In this document: positions 27,070 through 35,742 of the stretch, one piece after another | How the letters are laid out: each line of letters begins with the position of its first letter | Numbering within the stretch: the first letter of the stretch is position 1 | Source of the DNA: Candidatus Borrarchaeum weybense | GTDB taxonomy: Archaea; Asgardarchaeota; Sifarchaeia; Borrarchaeales; Borrarchaeaceae | Assembly: GCA_019057385.1 (NCBI GenBank) | Contig: JAHQJS010000006.1 | Coordinates: forward strand, 310,001 to 374,000 | Length of the DNA stretch: 64,000 bases | Direction of reading: 5' to 3' | Notes under the pieces: model-generated | What the model was told of the DNA's origin: nothing | The model's database searches: none | The model's input: the letters and a program-made list of their open reading frames with translations, nothing else | Position numbers and translations under genes: made by a program

Positions 27070-29301
27070 ATGGAAAATTCTAGTGATTTAACACTACGAG
27101 TCTTAGAGGCTAGACAGAGAGACGTAGGACGAGGAATTGCACGAATAGATCAGAGTGTAATGACTGCAGCGAATCTTAGCTCTGGAGACGTTATTGAGAT
27201 TACTGGTAAGAGAAAAACAGCAGCTCTCGTATGGCCAGGTTATCCAGATGACACTGGTACTGAATCAATACGTGTTGACAAGGCAACAAGAAGCAACGCT
27301 GGAGTAACAATTGATGATAAGGTGACGATAACTAAGGTTCAAGCAAGACCCGCAGAAAAAATAACATTTGCCCCTACTGAACCCTTGAGATTGATGGGAG
27401 GGGAAATATACTTAAGCAGGCTCTTACAAGGACGCCCAATAACGAAGGGCGATCGCATTCGATTTGCGATTATGGGCAGACCTATTGAACTTGTAGTAAC
27501 TGCAATTCAACCCTCAAACGTAGCTATAATAGTCAACTCCGATACACAAATTATTTTGAAAGCTGAACCTGCCAAAGAAATGGAGCGACGAATTCCAGCC
27601 GTTTCGTATGAAGATGTTGGTGGTTTAGGATCTGAAATTCAGAAAGTTCGCGAAATGATTGAATTACCACTTAAACATCCTGAACTTTTTGAGCGACTTG
27701 GAATCGAGCCACCCAAGGGTGTCTTGTTACATGGTCCTCCTGGGACTGGGAAAACTCTTTTGGCTAAGGCGGTTGCTAATGAGACAGATGCATACTTCAT
27801 TAACTTATCTGGTCCTGAAGTTATGAGTAAGTTTTATGGGGAATCGGAAGCCCGTGTTCGCGAAATCTTTAAAGAAGCAGAAGATAACGCACCTAGTATT
27901 ATATTTCTAGACGAATTAGATGCTATCGCGCCAAAACGAGAAGAAGTGACAGGAGAAGTCGAGCGAAGAGTAGTTGCACAACTTTTGGCTTTAATGGATG
28001 GCCTAGAATCACGAGGACAAGTAATTGTTATCGGGGCGACCAATCGAGTGAATTCATTAGATCCCGCATTGAGAAGAGGTGGACGTTTCGATAGGGAAAT
28101 TGAAATTGGCGTACCAGGTAAAAATGGTCGATTAGAGATCTTTCAAATTCATACGCGTGGCATGCCTCTTACAGAGGATGTGGACTTAGAGAAACTAGCT
28201 GAGATTACACATGGATTTGTAGGGGCAGATATATCGACTTTAGCTAAGGAAGCTGCTATGATTTCATTACGAAGAATACTACCACAAATCGACTTAGACG
28301 CAGTAGAACTACCTGTATCGGTGCTTGAGTCAATTGAAGTTACACAAAACGACTTTTTGGAAGCATTAAAAGATATTGAGCCATCAGCTATGCGAGAAGT
28401 CTTTGTTGAGGTCGCCAATGTCCATTGGGAAGATATTGGAGGTCTTGAATTACCTAAGCAAGAATTAAAAGAGGCCGTTGAATGGCCCCTCAAATTTCCA
28501 GAAGTCTTTGAAGCGACAAATACGCAACCACCAAAAGGAATTCTTTTATTTGGCCCCCCAGGTACCGGCAAGACACTTTTAGCAAAAGCCGTCGCCAATG
28601 AATCAGAGGCAAACTTCATCTCAATCAAAGGCCCAGAAGTTTTGTCGAAATGGGTGGGTGAATCAGAACGAGCGGTTCGTGAAACATTCAGAAAAGCAAG
28701 GCAAGCAGCACCAACAATTATTTTCTTCGATGAACTAGATGCAATAACTCCTCACAGAGGCATGGGTTTTGGTGATTCTCATGTCACTGAGCGTGTCATT
28801 AGTCAGATCCTGACTGAACTGGATGGACTCGTGGAACTGGAGAATGTCGTTGTGCTCGGAGCAACTAACCGACCTGATATAATCGACGCTGCTCTATTGC
28901 GACCAGGACGGTTTGACAGACTAATCTATGTGCCTGCACCCGACAAAGACGCCAGAGAAGCAATATTTAAGATCCATCTCAAAGGTAAACCACTTGCAGA
29001 CGACGTTGATATTACAAAGTTGGCAGAATTGACAGAAGATTATGTTGGATCCGATATTGCCTCAGTTTGTCGAGAAGCAGTGATGTTAGCAATCCGCGAA
29101 TTCTTCGAATCTGGTATTTCGAAAGAGCGCGTAAAAGAGGAGGCTAAATATGTCAAAGTGTTCGATAAACACATCCTAGACGCATTAAAGAAAGTGAAAC
29201 CAAGCGGAACAAAAAATCTTAAAATATACGAAGCATTCATCGAACAGGGTGCACTAGATCGAAGAAAATCAGGAGCAGAACCCGTGCCGTTCTATCGCTA
29301 G
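27070..29301 (+). CDS. cdc48: Cdc48/VCP AAA+ ATPase
   Basis: 743 residues with the full p97 architecture: N-domain ([21 protein letters not shown], residues 5-180), then two AAA modules, each with Walker A GPPGTGKT, Walker [13 protein letters not shown] or [12 protein letters not shown], and sensor GATNR. It unfolds proteins for the proteasome or for complex remodelling. The last residues ([14 protein letters not shown]) lack the hydrophobic HbYX ending often found in archaeal p97. GAGGTGA precedes the ATG. Confidence 0.96.
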   Translation: MENSSDLTLRVLEARQRDVGRGIARIDQSVMTAANLSSGDVIEITGKRKTAALVWPGYPDDTGTESIRVDKATRSNAGVTIDDKVTITKVQARPAEKITFAPTEPLRLMGGEIYLSRLLQGRPITKGDRIRFAIMGRPIELVVTAIQPSNVAIIVNSDTQIILKAEPAKEMERRIPAVSYEDVGGLGSEIQKVREMIELPLKHPELFERLGIEPPKGVLLHGPPGTGKTLLAKAVANETDAYFINLSGPEVMSKFYGESEARVREIFKEAEDNAPSIIFLDELDAIAPKREEVTGEVERRVVAQLLALMDGLESRGQVIVIGATNRVNSLDPALRRGGRFDREIEIGVPGKNGRLEIFQIHTRGMPLTEDVDLEKLAEITHGFVGADISTLAKEAAMISLRRILPQIDLDAVELPVSVLESIEVTQNDFLEALKDIEPSAMREVFVEVANVHWEDIGGLELPKQELKEAVEWPLKFPEVFEATNTQPPKGILLFGPPGTGKTLLAKAVANESEANFISIKGPEVLSKWVGESERAVRETFRKARQAAPTIIFFDELDAITPHRGMGFGDSHVTERVISQILTELDGLVELENVVVLGATNRPDIIDAALLRPGRFDRLIYVPAPDKDAREAIFKIHLKGKPLADDVDITKLAELTEDYVGSDIASVCREAVMLAIREFFESGISKERVKEEAKYVKVFDKHILDALKKVKPSGTKNLKIYEAFIEQGALDRRKSGAEPVPFYR

Positions 29302-29309
29302 TTAGCCTC

Positions 29310-29324
29310 TTTTTTATTTTTTTT
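29310..29324 (+). terminator. Oligo-T terminator behind cdc48
   Basis: TTTTTTATTTTTTTT directly after the cdc48 stop, in the gap to the convergent YchF-like gene, fits an archaeal intrinsic terminator. Confidence 0.5.
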
Positions 29325-29391
29325 AATTGACCATGCTTTCTAAATTAGATTATTCTTCGCAACTAAAAAAAATGATCAAAAAAATTTTGTA

Positions 29392-30606
29392 TTATTTAAT
29401 TCCTTTTGCGCTAACTATTTTTATGATATCGCCATCGCTTAATTCGTGGTTTTCGCCAAGTCTTTTTCCAGTACGTGCATCTACTGCATGTATAAAGGTC
29501 TCTGCAAGGTCAGTATGAATCTTTCCTGCAAATTCTTTAGCAGTTGTGCCTCTTTTAACCAGATATACATCAGGTAATACTCTTCCCTCTGAATCTGCAA
29601 ATTTCGTCGTATCATGTACTGGGTATACAGCAATCATATCTAAAAGTTCAAAAACCGCTTTTTCTAGCGCTGCTTGAACACCAGTAGATCCATATTTTGC
29701 TAAAATTTCTGTCTGAATTCGTTCAAGGCTTGCTTTTTCTTTATCAGAAATGGCATCAGATTTCTTGACTTTAAAAGACTTTTCACCGGATTTATACTCA
29801 ATCACATTCTTTTCATCTAATTTCTTTAATGCATACTCACAAAGAGCGCAGGTTGGTACAACTATGTAGCCTTCATTTTCTAACTCTAATAAACTGTTTA
29901 GGTATTTTTCTGAAGTTGGCATATCAATCTTGTTAGCGATAATTATCATAGGCTTCGAAATCTTTCGTAAGACTTCAACAAAATTGAATAATTCCTCATC
30001 AGACCAATTCACCGGCTTTTCTTTACTCACACTCTCTTCTCTGAGTGCCCAACGGATGTGGCTTCGTGTTATTCCCAATCCAGAAAGCTTATCTGCTAAT
30101 GGCTCATCGATTTCTTTCCGAGCCGATTCTGCATGTCTAGTTAATCTATTCCAGTCCTTTTGGATTATTTGGAGAAACCACATATTGATTTCTCTCTCAA
30201 GAAAACTAATATCTTGCTTAGGATCATAACTTCCCGCTTCAATTGGTTGCCCATCTGCATCTATTGAACCGGAGGCATCTAATACATGAATTAACACATC
30301 TGCTTGTCTTAGATCGTCAAGGAATTGATTACCTAGACCTTTTCCTTGCCAGGCGTCAGGAACAAGACCGGCAACGTCAATAAGTTCGACTGGTATATGA
30401 CGTATCCCTTCCATACATAATGAGTTGACTGGTGTATCTTCTACGCCTAAATCTACATGAGGACATGGTTTCCTAACATATGCAATTCCCTGATTAGGTT
30501 CAATTGTAGTGAAAGGGTAACTAGCCACTTTTGCGTCAGTTAGACAGGCGGCGTTCAAAAAGCTCGTTTTTCCGCTACTCGGTTTACCAACAATTCCAAC
30601 GATCAT
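29392..30606 (-). CDS. ychF: YchF/OBG-family GTPase or ATPase with TGS domain
   Basis: 404 residues. G1 is GKPSSGKTSFLNAA, G3 DVAGLVPDAWQGKGLGNQF and G4 NKID. A long helical insert (residues 150-260) follows the G domain. The C-terminal TGS domain is DVYLVKRGTTAKEFAGKIHTDLAETFIHAVDARTGKRLG. The PSSGK form of G1 and the insert are typical of the archaeal/fungal Ygr210 branch, which is thought to associate with ribosomes. Stand-alone gene. Confidence 0.92.
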   Translation of the reverse strand: MIVGIVGKPSSGKTSFLNAACLTDAKVASYPFTTIEPNQGIAYVRKPCPHVDLGVEDTPVNSLCMEGIRHIPVELIDVAGLVPDAWQGKGLGNQFLDDLRQADVLIHVLDASGSIDADGQPIEAGSYDPKQDISFLEREINMWFLQIIQKDWNRLTRHAESARKEIDEPLADKLSGLGITRSHIRWALREESVSKEKPVNWSDEELFNFVEVLRKISKPMIIIANKIDMPTSEKYLNSLLELENEGYIVVPTCALCEYALKKLDEKNVIEYKSGEKSFKVKKSDAISDKEKASLERIQTEILAKYGSTGVQAALEKAVFELLDMIAVYPVHDTTKFADSEGRVLPDVYLVKRGTTAKEFAGKIHTDLAETFIHAVDARTGKRLGENHELSDGDIIKIVSAKGIK

Positions 30607-30715
30607 TTCATCATCTCAAGTTTTTTCGGGTTTGTGAAACTGAGTGTCAAAACAAAATGAAGATCGCAACTAAGATATAATCTTATTGTGCAGATGTATG
30701 ATCATTATGTTGAAG

Positions 30716-31350
30716 TTATATCTCAGTGTGTTCTTCTTTTTCAGATGAGTTCTCCTCATAACGCAAAATAATACGGTCTTCCGTATCTCGAAAGGTTTTG
30801 AGTTGCCCATTATTCATAACTGATGTAACTGAGAATTTGATTTCACCTTTCAATCGTCATTGAGATGATTCATCTTCTCTTTTGGATTTAAAAACTAAAA
30901 GAAAACTAATCTCATGTTCACCAGTCTCAATAGCTCCATCGAAAAAGACAACTTCTCGCTCAGTAAGTGAATCATCGTCGACTGATATCCGGAGTGGTTT
31001 GTCATCGAGTTGTAAGTACGCTCTCCACAATATTAGATCTGTAACTGTGTTAAGGTGAGACAGGAGCAACTTAGAACCGCCTGGCACACGATGTATTTCA
31101 AGATGTTCCCTCAGTTCGACAGCAATATTTTCAGGCATATCATTGATTGGACCGTCGCGAAAAACTCGTCAAAAGTCTGGAAACCACTAAAATACCCTCC
31201 TCCTGCTTGATGTGTCCAATCTGTGCCTATATATCTTAATCAAGAGGACTCAATTTCAAGATCCATCCAATGATCGTCACGCCTATATAGATACCATTTC
31301 CACTTGTGGTTAGGAACTTGTGAATAATCCCAGATTATTTTTTCGCTCAT
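30716..31350 (-). pseudogene. Decayed gene with two in-frame TGA codons and a frameshift
   Basis: From ATG 31350, behind a strong AAGGAG, the frame reads MSEKIIWDYSQVPNHKWKWYL and meets TGA at 31240-31242. It continues (GTDWTHQAGGGYFSGFQTFDEF) to a run of five T (31160-31164), where it must shift frame to join DGPINDMPENIAVELREHL, the 93-residue ORF of the track (30857-31138). That ORF ends at TGA 30857, yet the same frame continues RLKGEIKFSVTSVMNNG to TAA at 30716. Joined, this reads as one or two coherent small proteins. I favour a decayed gene; assembly errors are possible. No Cys-containing relatives or SECIS support selenocysteine here. Family not recognised. Confidence 0.6.
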
Positions 31351-31537
31351 TTAAAACTCCTTATTAGGGTTTGTACTAACTCTCTCATTTTAGTTTTTTG
31401 TAGTACCCTATTTGATGATCTTCTAGATATTGTTAGTTTGAATTATATCTTAGGATGATGGTACTTTAGCTTTATAAATTGAAAAAATTCTGTAAATACG
31501 CGAGGATTTGAGTTATACAGCAGTCTCTTACCTAATA

Positions 31538-32383
31538 CTAAGGATTACGTACATCATCTATAATTTTGAGCTTTTTGCTCTCTCTTGGATGTATAAATAT
31601 AGTTGGACGATCATTTAAGACTGCTTTTTCTTTCAGTGTTTCATCAGCAGTCAATAAAATAGAGTTTGTTAAATTTGCAATTTCTAGAATAATATTATCT
31701 TCTTCTTGTTGAAATTCTTTTTTGGAGGGTGGAATTTCAATTCCCTCTCTACTTGAGAAAATAGTAATTTTTTGTTTGTTTTCTAAACTTCTTAGTTTTT
31801 CTATCTCATTTATAGCACCCTTTTTCTTATTAGACCCTAGAAGGTCTAGAACATTCATAATAAACTCAGGTATAACCACCTCAAAGTCTTCGAAATACCC
31901 TATCTTTATTAACCGCGAAAGATGGTTGCTTATTAGGATATTGATGTCAGGCAAAATTCTGTTATTAAGCATAATGAGAGGAGGTCTCATAGAATTTTTA
32001 TGCCCACATTCTTTCTTGAAAACAATGTCCAAACCTTCAATTTTTGCTTCTATAAGTAAGGAGGGTGTTTTACACTCCATACAGAAAATAGCGTTATGTC
32101 TGCACGGGAAAAGTTTATTATATATCTCAGCATTCTTAGAATCAAATTGTAGTCCTTGTATATTATTAATATCTCTGACTAACCTTAAATTCTTCTCATT
32201 TTCAGTTCCCTGGACAACCAATGTCTTTTCATAACATTTTGTAGTTAATCCGTTGAATTTGAATCGCCATATTTCATATTCATCTGATTGAGTTTTTTTT
32301 CCTCCATAAGATTCTAAAATATGAATGAGTTTAGATTCATCAAGTTCTGAAGAAATTTGCCAAACTAGAGTTAAATTTCTCAT
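31538..32383 (-). CDS. PIN-domain protein with TBP-like N-terminus and zinc site
   Basis: 281 residues in three parts. Residues 1-75 (LTLVWQISSELDESKLIHILESYGGKK, later CYEKTLVVQGT) resemble the TBP-like N-terminal domain of RNase HIII. Residues 90-130 carry CRHNAIFCMEC and CGH, a probable zinc site. Residues 145-280 are a PIN domain: ILPDINILISN (first Asp), EEDNIILEIANLTNSILLTADETLKEKA (later acids). It is divergent from an RNase HIII gene across 43 bases. A nucleic-acid nuclease is likely; the substrate is unknown. Confidence 0.7.
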   Translation of the reverse strand: MRNLTLVWQISSELDESKLIHILESYGGKKTQSDEYEIWRFKFNGLTTKCYEKTLVVQGTENEKNLRLVRDINNIQGLQFDSKNAEIYNKLFPCRHNAIFCMECKTPSLLIEAKIEGLDIVFKKECGHKNSMRPPLIMLNNRILPDINILISNHLSRLIKIGYFEDFEVVIPEFIMNVLDLLGSNKKKGAINEIEKLRSLENKQKITIFSSREGIEIPPSKKEFQQEEDNIILEIANLTNSILLTADETLKEKAVLNDRPTIFIHPRESKKLKIIDDVRNP

Positions 32384-32426
32384 AATACATTATTAGAAGG
32401 ATATGAATTATATTTGTTGTGATAAT

Positions 32427-33266
32427 ATGCCTACCGTTTCTCTAACAATTGATTTATATGAACTTGAAGAATTAAGGAATTATATTCTTAAAACAGATCT
32501 AAAGAGAGTTTCAACGAAAAATGAATATGAATTGCTACGAGTTAAAGACGGAAATGTTAACATTGTAGTCTATAAATCAGGAAAAATAGTCCATAATGGA
32601 ACTATGGAATCTCAAAAAGTCATTGATACTATTCTTAAGAAGGAACTTACGTATGATTATATTTTAGGATCTGATGAGACTGGTAAAGGCGAATGGTACG
32701 GACCGCTTGTCGTAGAAGGAGTTGCGTTGACTCCAGACTTGATTTTGAAATGCAGAAAGATGGGAGTACGGGATAGCAAAACTATGGCTAAGTCACAGTT
32801 GATGGCAATTGCGCAAAAACTCACAAAAATGAAATTTGTTAGGACATTTAGAATACTTTTACCAGAAGTCTACAATTTAAGATATGAAGAATTCCAAGAT
32901 GAAGGAAAAACTCTTAATGATATGTTAGCATGGGCACATTCTGCAGTTATAAAAGAAATTATTGGACAAATAAAGTTTAGTAACGCTAAAGTTGTAATCG
33001 ACAAATTTGACTTTGAAAAAACTGAATACAGACTTTCAAGTATTGACAGAGCAAATCTGGAAATCATTCAGAAAACAAAAGGTGAATCTGAGATCCCTGT
33101 AGCCGTTGCAAGCATTATTGCGAAATATATTTTCGAGAGCGAAGTAGATTTACTGAATACAGAATACGGTCTAGATCTCAGAAACACAACTCCTGCTGAG
33201 ATAGATCCGAAAATCCTTCCCTTTGTAGCTAAACTTCATTTCAAAAATGTGAAAAAACACCTTTAA
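32427..33266 (+). CDS. rnhC: Ribonuclease HIII-like enzyme
   Basis: About 279 residues. The N-terminal 75 residues (VSLTIDLYELEELRNYIL ... VYKSGKIVHNGT) form the TBP-like substrate-binding domain of RNase HIII. The catalytic domain has YILGSDETGKGEWYGPLVVEGV (Asp-Glu pair), GVRDSKTM, KVVIDKFD and PVAVASIIAKYIF. It would cleave RNA in RNA-DNA hybrids. HIII is the less common type in archaea, most of which use HII. ATG 32427 follows GTGAT and matches homologues; the track begins at 32403. Confidence 0.86.
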   Translation: MPTVSLTIDLYELEELRNYILKTDLKRVSTKNEYELLRVKDGNVNIVVYKSGKIVHNGTMESQKVIDTILKKELTYDYILGSDETGKGEWYGPLVVEGVALTPDLILKCRKMGVRDSKTMAKSQLMAIAQKLTKMKFVRTFRILLPEVYNLRYEEFQDEGKTLNDMLAWAHSAVIKEIIGQIKFSNAKVVIDKFDFEKTEYRLSSIDRANLEIIQKTKGESEIPVAVASIIAKYIFESEVDLLNTEYGLDLRNTTPAEIDPKILPFVAKLHFKNVKKHL

Positions 33267-33280
33267 TCCCTGTCAATCTT

Positions 33281-33544
33281 TTAAATCTCTTTTTTTTGCT
33301 GAAGGATCATTGCCATTAGTTTTTTTAACCATGGTTTTCCTTCTTCAAAAATACTATCTGCAAGAACTTTCACGATATCCAAAGATGCAACATTTCGCCA
33401 ATCTTCCAGATTTTTTGTAATCCGTTCTGTAATTCCTTGAATAAATTGCGCAAGCACGAACTCCCAATATTTCATGTGAACTTCTAGATCTGATAATTTA
33501 TCCTCAGTCTGTGAAGCTTCATCTTTCTTTCGCTTGAATGCCAT
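33281..33544 (-). CDS. Small helical hypothetical protein
   Basis: About 87 residues, mostly helical and charged: AFKRKKDEASQTEDKLSDLEVHMKYWEFVLAQFIQGITERI. No motif recognised. The track start is GTG 33553; ATG 33544, three codons on, is better placed. It converges with RNase HIII, and the stop codons are 15 bases apart. Confidence 0.55.
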   Translation of the reverse strand: MAFKRKKDEASQTEDKLSDLEVHMKYWEFVLAQFIQGITERITKNLEDWRNVASLDIVKVLADSIFEEGKPWLKKLMAMILQQKKEI

Positions 33545-33652
33545 TCCAGTCACTTTATCCCTTTAATAGCACAATTTGCATTCCCCTTTATATTTCCTAA
33601 GGAAGAAAGTGATAGTTCTATAATAAGTAAATAGGATCTCAAAATCATACTT

Positions 33653-33825
33653 CTAGTTTGAGAAAATGATGTTTATGCTATTCTTTTCTGCATACTCTTT
33701 CGCTTCTACTTCATCATTGAATATCTTAAAACATCAAACTCACATAACACTTTCTTTCCATCGACGACAAAATCAGACATTGGTCGTGCAATATTGCCTG
33801 CCTCTAAATACACTCTGATTAACAT
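33653..33825 (-). pseudogene. Small gene with a one-base frameshift
   Basis: Starts ATG 33825 overlapping the stop of the upstream 41-residue gene and reads MLIRVYLEAGNIARPMSDFVVDGKKVLCEFD. It then needs a one-base shift at the A-run 33728-33731 (plus strand) to continue FKIFNDEVEAKEYAEKNSINIIFSN. The unshifted frame stops at once. The restored product would be about 57 residues and looks like a small alpha/beta domain. Decay or a homopolymer sequencing error are both possible. Confidence 0.5.
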
Positions 33826-33944
33826 ATTCTTTCTTCTTCTGCAGCTTTTTTACATTCTTCGCATCTCTTAGGTCCTCTTGCGCAGTGAGGGACATATAAT
33901 TTGTCGATTACATCAATATATTCTATTTTAAACCTTGTCATCAT
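33819..33944 (-). CDS. 41-residue Cys-rich small protein overlapping the IFT52-like gene
   Basis: Too short for the track. ATGATGACAAGGTTT at 33944 overlaps the stop of the upstream 545-residue gene and reads MMTRFKIEYIDVIDKLYVPHC, then ARGPKRCEECKK and a final Cys. The Cys pattern suggests a small metal site. A diverged second copy of the same sequence lies 1.7 kb away on the other side of the large gene (35582-35668), which supports this as real coding sequence. Confidence 0.55.
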   Translation of the reverse strand: MMTRFKIEYIDVIDKLYVPHCARGPKRCEECKKAAEEERIC

Positions 33945-35556
33945 CTAATAATTCCTTTATTTTGAAGATAGTTCTCAGATATTTTTCCATAACGCCTAAC
34001 AACGTTTCTAGTACATCTAAATCTACTTCCGCTGCTTTAACATGTCCTATATCATTTCTATTTAATCTGTATACATCAAACGCGTGTTTAACAAAAGTAT
34101 CAAATTCAAAAATACTTATTGTCTTATCATCATTAACATTATTCAATATAGCAACAAGTTTTCTATCAAAATATTTCCTTAAGTTTTTTTCTTTAGTCTT
34201 AATACTTTGTACGTGCAAATCTTTTTCAATTTGATTATAATTTGAGATTCTTTTTCGTTTACACCACTTCAAATACGATTCTGTCAATAAATCAATACTT
34301 CTTTCAGAAACGCAACCTAAAAAAAATGTAGACGCTAAAGGAAAGTCAGAATTGTATGTACCAACACATTCTTTAAGATAAGCAAGTAATACATTATCTA
34401 TATCCTCAATATCTCCAATTCTTTTTAGAACTCCTATAAACTTTGATTTTTTCGCAATTTTTGATTTCAAACTCATAATCATATCCTGTGCTAATATTCT
34501 ATCATCAACAATCAAACCTTTATCTGCAATTTCTACCAATCTATCTATTGCTTCGTCGATTTCTATTTGACCTAATAGTTTTATCGCACCTTGTCTGTCT
34601 TGAGCGATCTTGTCTTTGTCTAAGGCAATATTTTTCAATCTTTCAATTCGTGAAACTTGAATTGGTGATGAAAGCCTTGGTAGTTCTTTCTGAAAAACAG
34701 ATTTCTCAGCATCTAATTTTCCTTTAATTATAACACTTTCACTTAGGGTGGTAAAAATATCTCTTACAAGTTTAACTGAGGCATTATTTTCTTCTGCAAA
34801 ATCATACAAATGAATAATATCGTTTTTTTCCGAACTATTTATTATTTCTTCTCGAATTTCTTCTCTAAAACGTTCTGACAAATATAGAAAAAGATTTTTA
34901 ATTAATTGGCGATTTGCATTTTGGAAGATATTACATTCAAAGGTATTACTAAAAAGAGTATAGCTCCCTATTCCAATAACTCTTCCACATCCTCTTTCAT
35001 AGTACATACCTATTATTGGAATATACTGATCTGGTTCAACGTAAAGTTTGATAGCATCTGCTTTGCCAGAAACTCCAACCCTACAACCACTATATGAAAT
35101 CCCGGTCTTCTCTCTATGACCCATTATAATCTCTATTCCTGTTGTTATTGGCGGAACTCGACTTGAAAATGGGGAGACTCCTATTTTATAATAGGTATCG
35201 TCAAAATTAATTCCGAATTTAACTCCTAATTTGCTTAAATTGTTACCATGTTTTTTGTCGCCTCCCTCACCATTGATGATTAGCAAACTTCCACCTGAAT
35301 CTACAAAATCTTTTATATATTGTATATCATTCTCAAGAAGTTCCTTTTGAGGACAACCAATAACTAAAATGTCACAATCATTAATTAGATCGGGATAAAC
35401 ATGACCCCAATTAGTAATCTCAAACTTTAATTCATCTTTTAGTATTGTTTTAAATTCTGAATAATTCTCCTTAGAGTGTATATCTATCAATTCATCATGA
35501 TAAAGAAGAAATTTTACTCGCAATTTCTTTGCAATCGTAAAACTTCCACTCACCAT
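33928..35556 (-). CDS. Large protein with IFT52-like GIFT (glutamine-amidotransferase-like) domain
   Basis: About 542 residues. The first 230 form a GATase-like fold: DILVIGCPQKELLENDIQYIKDFVDSGG, then LLIINGEGGDKKHGNNLSKL, ending in GCGRVIGIGSYTLFSN. The VDSGG...GEGG...N pattern and the closing GxGxxxxxGS match the GIFT domain of the ciliary protein IFT52 as I know it; bacterial DUF4350-type proteins are an alternative relation. Residues 240-540 are helical, with a winged-helix-like part (LVRDIFTTLSESVIIKG) and HEAT-like segments. GTG 35565 is the track start; ATG 35556 follows AGTGA. No catalytic triad is evident. Confidence 0.6.
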   Translation of the reverse strand: MVSGSFTIAKKLRVKFLLYHDELIDIHSKENYSEFKTILKDELKFEITNWGHVYPDLINDCDILVIGCPQKELLENDIQYIKDFVDSGGSLLIINGEGGDKKHGNNLSKLGVKFGINFDDTYYKIGVSPFSSRVPPITTGIEIIMGHREKTGISYSGCRVGVSGKADAIKLYVEPDQYIPIIGMYYERGCGRVIGIGSYTLFSNTFECNIFQNANRQLIKNLFLYLSERFREEIREEIINSSEKNDIIHLYDFAEENNASVKLVRDIFTTLSESVIIKGKLDAEKSVFQKELPRLSSPIQVSRIERLKNIALDKDKIAQDRQGAIKLLGQIEIDEAIDRLVEIADKGLIVDDRILAQDMIMSLKSKIAKKSKFIGVLKRIGDIEDIDNVLLAYLKECVGTYNSDFPLASTFFLGCVSERSIDLLTESYLKWCKRKRISNYNQIEKDLHVQSIKTKEKNLRKYFDRKLVAILNNVNDDKTISIFEFDTFVKHAFDVYRLNRNDIGHVKAAEVDLDVLETLLGVMEKYLRTIFKIKELLDDDKV

Positions 35557-35581
35557 GATATTCACTTATAGTTCTTTATAG

Positions 35582-35668
35582 TTATATAATTCCTTTAAAT
35601 TCTTCACATCTGATAGGTTCTCTTTCGAAGTGAGGGACATATATTCTGTCGGTTATATCAATATAGTC
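35582..35668 (-). repeat. Degenerate second copy of the small Cys-rich gene
   Basis: The reverse strand reads DYIDITDRIYVPHFEREPIRCEEF, clearly related to EYIDVIDKLYVPHCARGPKRCEEC at 33819-33944, and the DNA is also similar (for example GTGAGGGACATATA in both). It has no start codon in frame and has lost two of the Cys. The two copies flank the IFT52-like gene as direct repeats. Confidence 0.65.
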
Positions 35669-35742
35669 ATTTGATGACGTTTTGATCTTTTATTTCGGAG
35701 AGTTTTACTCCTCCTAGAAACTGAGATGTTTTCTTGTAATGA

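Noticed and set aside
30857-31350. Selenocysteine at the TGA codons of this small gene
   Set aside because: There is also a frameshift, no SECIS-like hairpin was seen after the TAA, and I know of no Cys-containing family here.
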